From Bacilliculturomica massiliensis (GTDB lineage: Bacteria; Bacillota; Clostridia; Peptostreptococcales; Anaerovoracaceae), in contig NZ_LR027601.1 in NCBI RefSeq assembly GCF_900605495.1, positions 298,912 through 362,911 of the forward strand: a DNA stretch of 64,000 nucleotides. The letters are read 5' to 3'. The notes beneath the pieces were generated by a model. It had not been told where the DNA came from and did not search any database. It saw only the letters and a list, made by a program, of their open reading frames with translations. Position 1 is the first letter of the stretch, and every line of letters begins with the position of its first letter. A program made the position numbers and the translations under genes. Positions 63,301-64,000 of this stretch are shown in pieces.

Positions 63301-64000
63301 CACCCGTGGAGATCTCTGGCGGCAATGTCCACGCAGAGGGCTCTCTAGGATCAGATATCGTGGCCTCTTCGGCTGTGGTGACTGTGACGATCGGAAGCGG
63401 GGCGGCGCTGGACCTCACCGGCAGTGTAGGAGCGCCGCTGGTGAACAACAGCAGTGAGACGATCATCCAGGGAAATATATTGAACGATATCACAGTCAAC
63501 GCCCCCACCCAGGTGACGGGCAGCTTGTCGGGATCCGTAACGGTCACATCCGGCGGAGCGCTTGACGTGGACGGAAGTATTAAGGAAGGAGAATCCAATC
63601 ACGTAACGGTGGAAAGCGGCGGTTCTCTTTCCGTGAGCGGCTCCGTCCAGACAGATGTGACAAACACTGGGGAAACGAACATCGGCGGCAATGTGGACGG
63701 CAATGTAACCAGTGAGAGCGGCAGCACCGTCATCGGCGGCAATGTGACGGGAGATCTGAACGCCACCGGCGGAAATATTGCCGTGGGCGGCGACGTAGGA
63801 GGCAACAAGAATACAGAAGGGGCTGTGGAAGAATCAATCGCAGTAATTCGATTCGATGTGAACGACACGACCGGAACGGTCGCTGCCAGCGTCATCCGCA
63901 GAGCGGGAGATAATCGCCCCTTAGCTGAGGAAGAAATTCCGACACCGGAGAGGGAAAACTATCGCTTTGAAGGCTGGAACACCCGTATTGACGGCATGGG
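60384..64000 (+). CDS. Large secreted beta-helix/repeat surface protein, 3' end beyond window
   Basis: At least 1205 residues, open to the right edge. A signal peptide (KALAILLTLCMVLTMLPATALA) is followed by a Thr/Pro/Glu repeat linker (TTPEAV units, ~residues 75-110). A long region rich in Gly, Ser, Thr and Val then repeats the pattern ITGGTVYARGG, ISGGVVTAQGG and ITGGNVYTEA, typical of parallel beta-helices. Near 500 a carboxypeptidase-regulatory-like fold is suggested (VTLHDVTNNKTWTARTDGNGYLYPYLPEGE). The last visible part is an InlB/Flg_new repeat (RENYRFEGWNT). GGGAGGTTGAAC precedes the ATG. It is probably an adhesin or envelope protein; the anchor is outside the window. Confidence 0.9.
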   Translation, partial: MKTKRKALAILLTLCMVLTMLPATALASAGEGLLGETLPEPAVCTMTADCGAAEHDEGCLSQAGPEGIAPLDGAAATPEAITTTPEAVTTTPEAVETTPEHVTVTPEGMNVPENDMIDGQTAETLNAVSDQVNDFVTFYIDKGNIVLGEGTASGYDMEGNLITSVSAVGYRIMQSAGTTADHTITVNDGQQNIVLKDVNLEFNTTATAINISSLQIFGGEATVTLEGQNTMVNNTAYMPGILVKENAKLIITAADTEQSLTARGNGTEASGIGTIPYYPGVTKEFGIHAGTIEIQNGTVTASGSRRGVGIGSAYGRDVQAIKISGGVVTAQGGERNAQWNSGVGLGAGQNAIVSGGIEITGGTVYARGGYYAIGTYECTPSTNVLIDVPITIDGGSIELTGAVGSAQDLKNSGGSVVSRTPVLVQSEEGSALANTEVTLHDVTNNKTWTARTDGNGYLYPYLPEGETIFTLDGSEVETAITGGVSNAIGAICTCQQGDNIYLDTESPITVYKSTEGTDSVSVSLSGRIEPTADCKLQIHKIRYEASVKTQGAPAPKIEGSVLTVYEWEQSYEITVKVINGQNAECYVEKTIAVATDKVAGLFSIADGSITAKLTTEPAIEEGGEPTRNITYSQGDRSVTIPESERFVIEGASSANTIVIESGNPNIVLDQVAISSGNSPSIWIKSGCPVLWLKGENSLNSTRKTYATLQVDGGAGVIIDSEKDEAGMINGKIPSTEPVSGEAHALPQTKYAGSLTVDTTSILGSGNYAPGIGSCKGQVKSQGMQIEIRGGSVTAYASNGTYGEIGTAIGVGGAPTTSNATCAVTITGGNVYTEARSKGFGIGSRNVTIDLTGGTIYSVVTVGNTGVDRAAAIGGTNNDITIGTVGDTENSRELNVVGIGKQTASGIGGVNPKIAIHSGNVYAYGDGNGAAIGGNYGQPIRGIEITGGEIWTKGVTTSIGVKGTSGGQPTTGKAPVEISGGNVHAEGSLGSDIVASSAVVTVTIGSGAALDLTGSVGAPLVNNSSETIIQGNILNDITVNAPTQVTGSLSGSVTVTSGGALDVDGSIKEGESNHVTVESGGSLSVSGSVQTDVTNTGETNIGGNVDGNVTSESGSTVIGGNVTGDLNATGGNIAVGGDVGGNKNTEGAVEESIAVIRFDVNDTTGTVAASVIRRAGDNRPLAEEEIPTPERENYRFEGWNTRIDGM

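Overview
The window reads as a chromosome segment of a Gram-positive, probably gut-dwelling, anaerobic Clostridia member. The evidence is the conserved block purR-spoVG-glmU-prs-pth-mfd, a Clostridia-type GluRS, SpoVG, a PerR-like regulator beside rubrerythrin, a one-chain iron-sulfur serine dehydratase, a TGS-type nucleoside kinase and strong AGGAGG ribosome sites. Most of the window is GC-rich. The first ~4 kb is strikingly AT-rich and looks acquired.

Layout. 1-4 kb: the C-terminal part of a very large unidentified protein. 4-10 kb: an alpha/beta hydrolase, a LysR regulator divergent from an azlCD amino-acid exporter, a small monooxygenase, a lipoprotein and a two-gene LysO-type exporter. 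10-18 kb: tRNA-Glu next to gltX, a membrane Ser/Thr kinase with a C-type-lectin ectodomain translationally coupled to a duplicated helix-turn-helix protein, a polysaccharide deacetylase and thrC. 18-33 kb: murC with a membrane-anchored partner, purR, spoVG, a small repressor with an elaborate promoter region and a likely structured RNA, an acetyltransferase-only GlmU, prs, pth, mfd, a PucR-type regulator, an aminotransferase and a PpiC lipoprotein. 33-46 kb: a PD-(D/E)xK nuclease-like protein, nucleoside kinase, a two-component system with an odd sensor, a ProX-type tRNA editing protein, perR-rubrerythrin and serine dehydratase. 46-51 kb: a two-component system divergent from an RND efflux pair. 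51-58 kb: pcrA, a GNAT protein, ligA, an AIR-synthase-like protein and a CmpB-like membrane protein. 58.5-64 kb: a 33-residue hydrophobic peptide, an apparent ahcY remnant, an AT-rich scar between identical palindromes, an HD-GYP protein and a huge secreted repeat protein running off the right edge.

Non-coding highlights are a dispersed two-hairpin element (near 7.9, 20.2 and 35.4 kb) whose stems covary, a second dispersed three-hairpin repeat (12.1 and 22.8 kb), and a repressor locus at 22.3-22.75 kb with two facing promoters, each carrying the repressor's palindrome in its spacer.

Two segments are almost certainly not biological: an Illumina TruSeq adapter plus poly-A inside pcrA (53545-53618) and a Tn5/Nextera mosaic end between a 24-bp duplication (43321-43388). 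The window therefore comes from a draft or metagenomic assembly, and sequence near those points should not be trusted.
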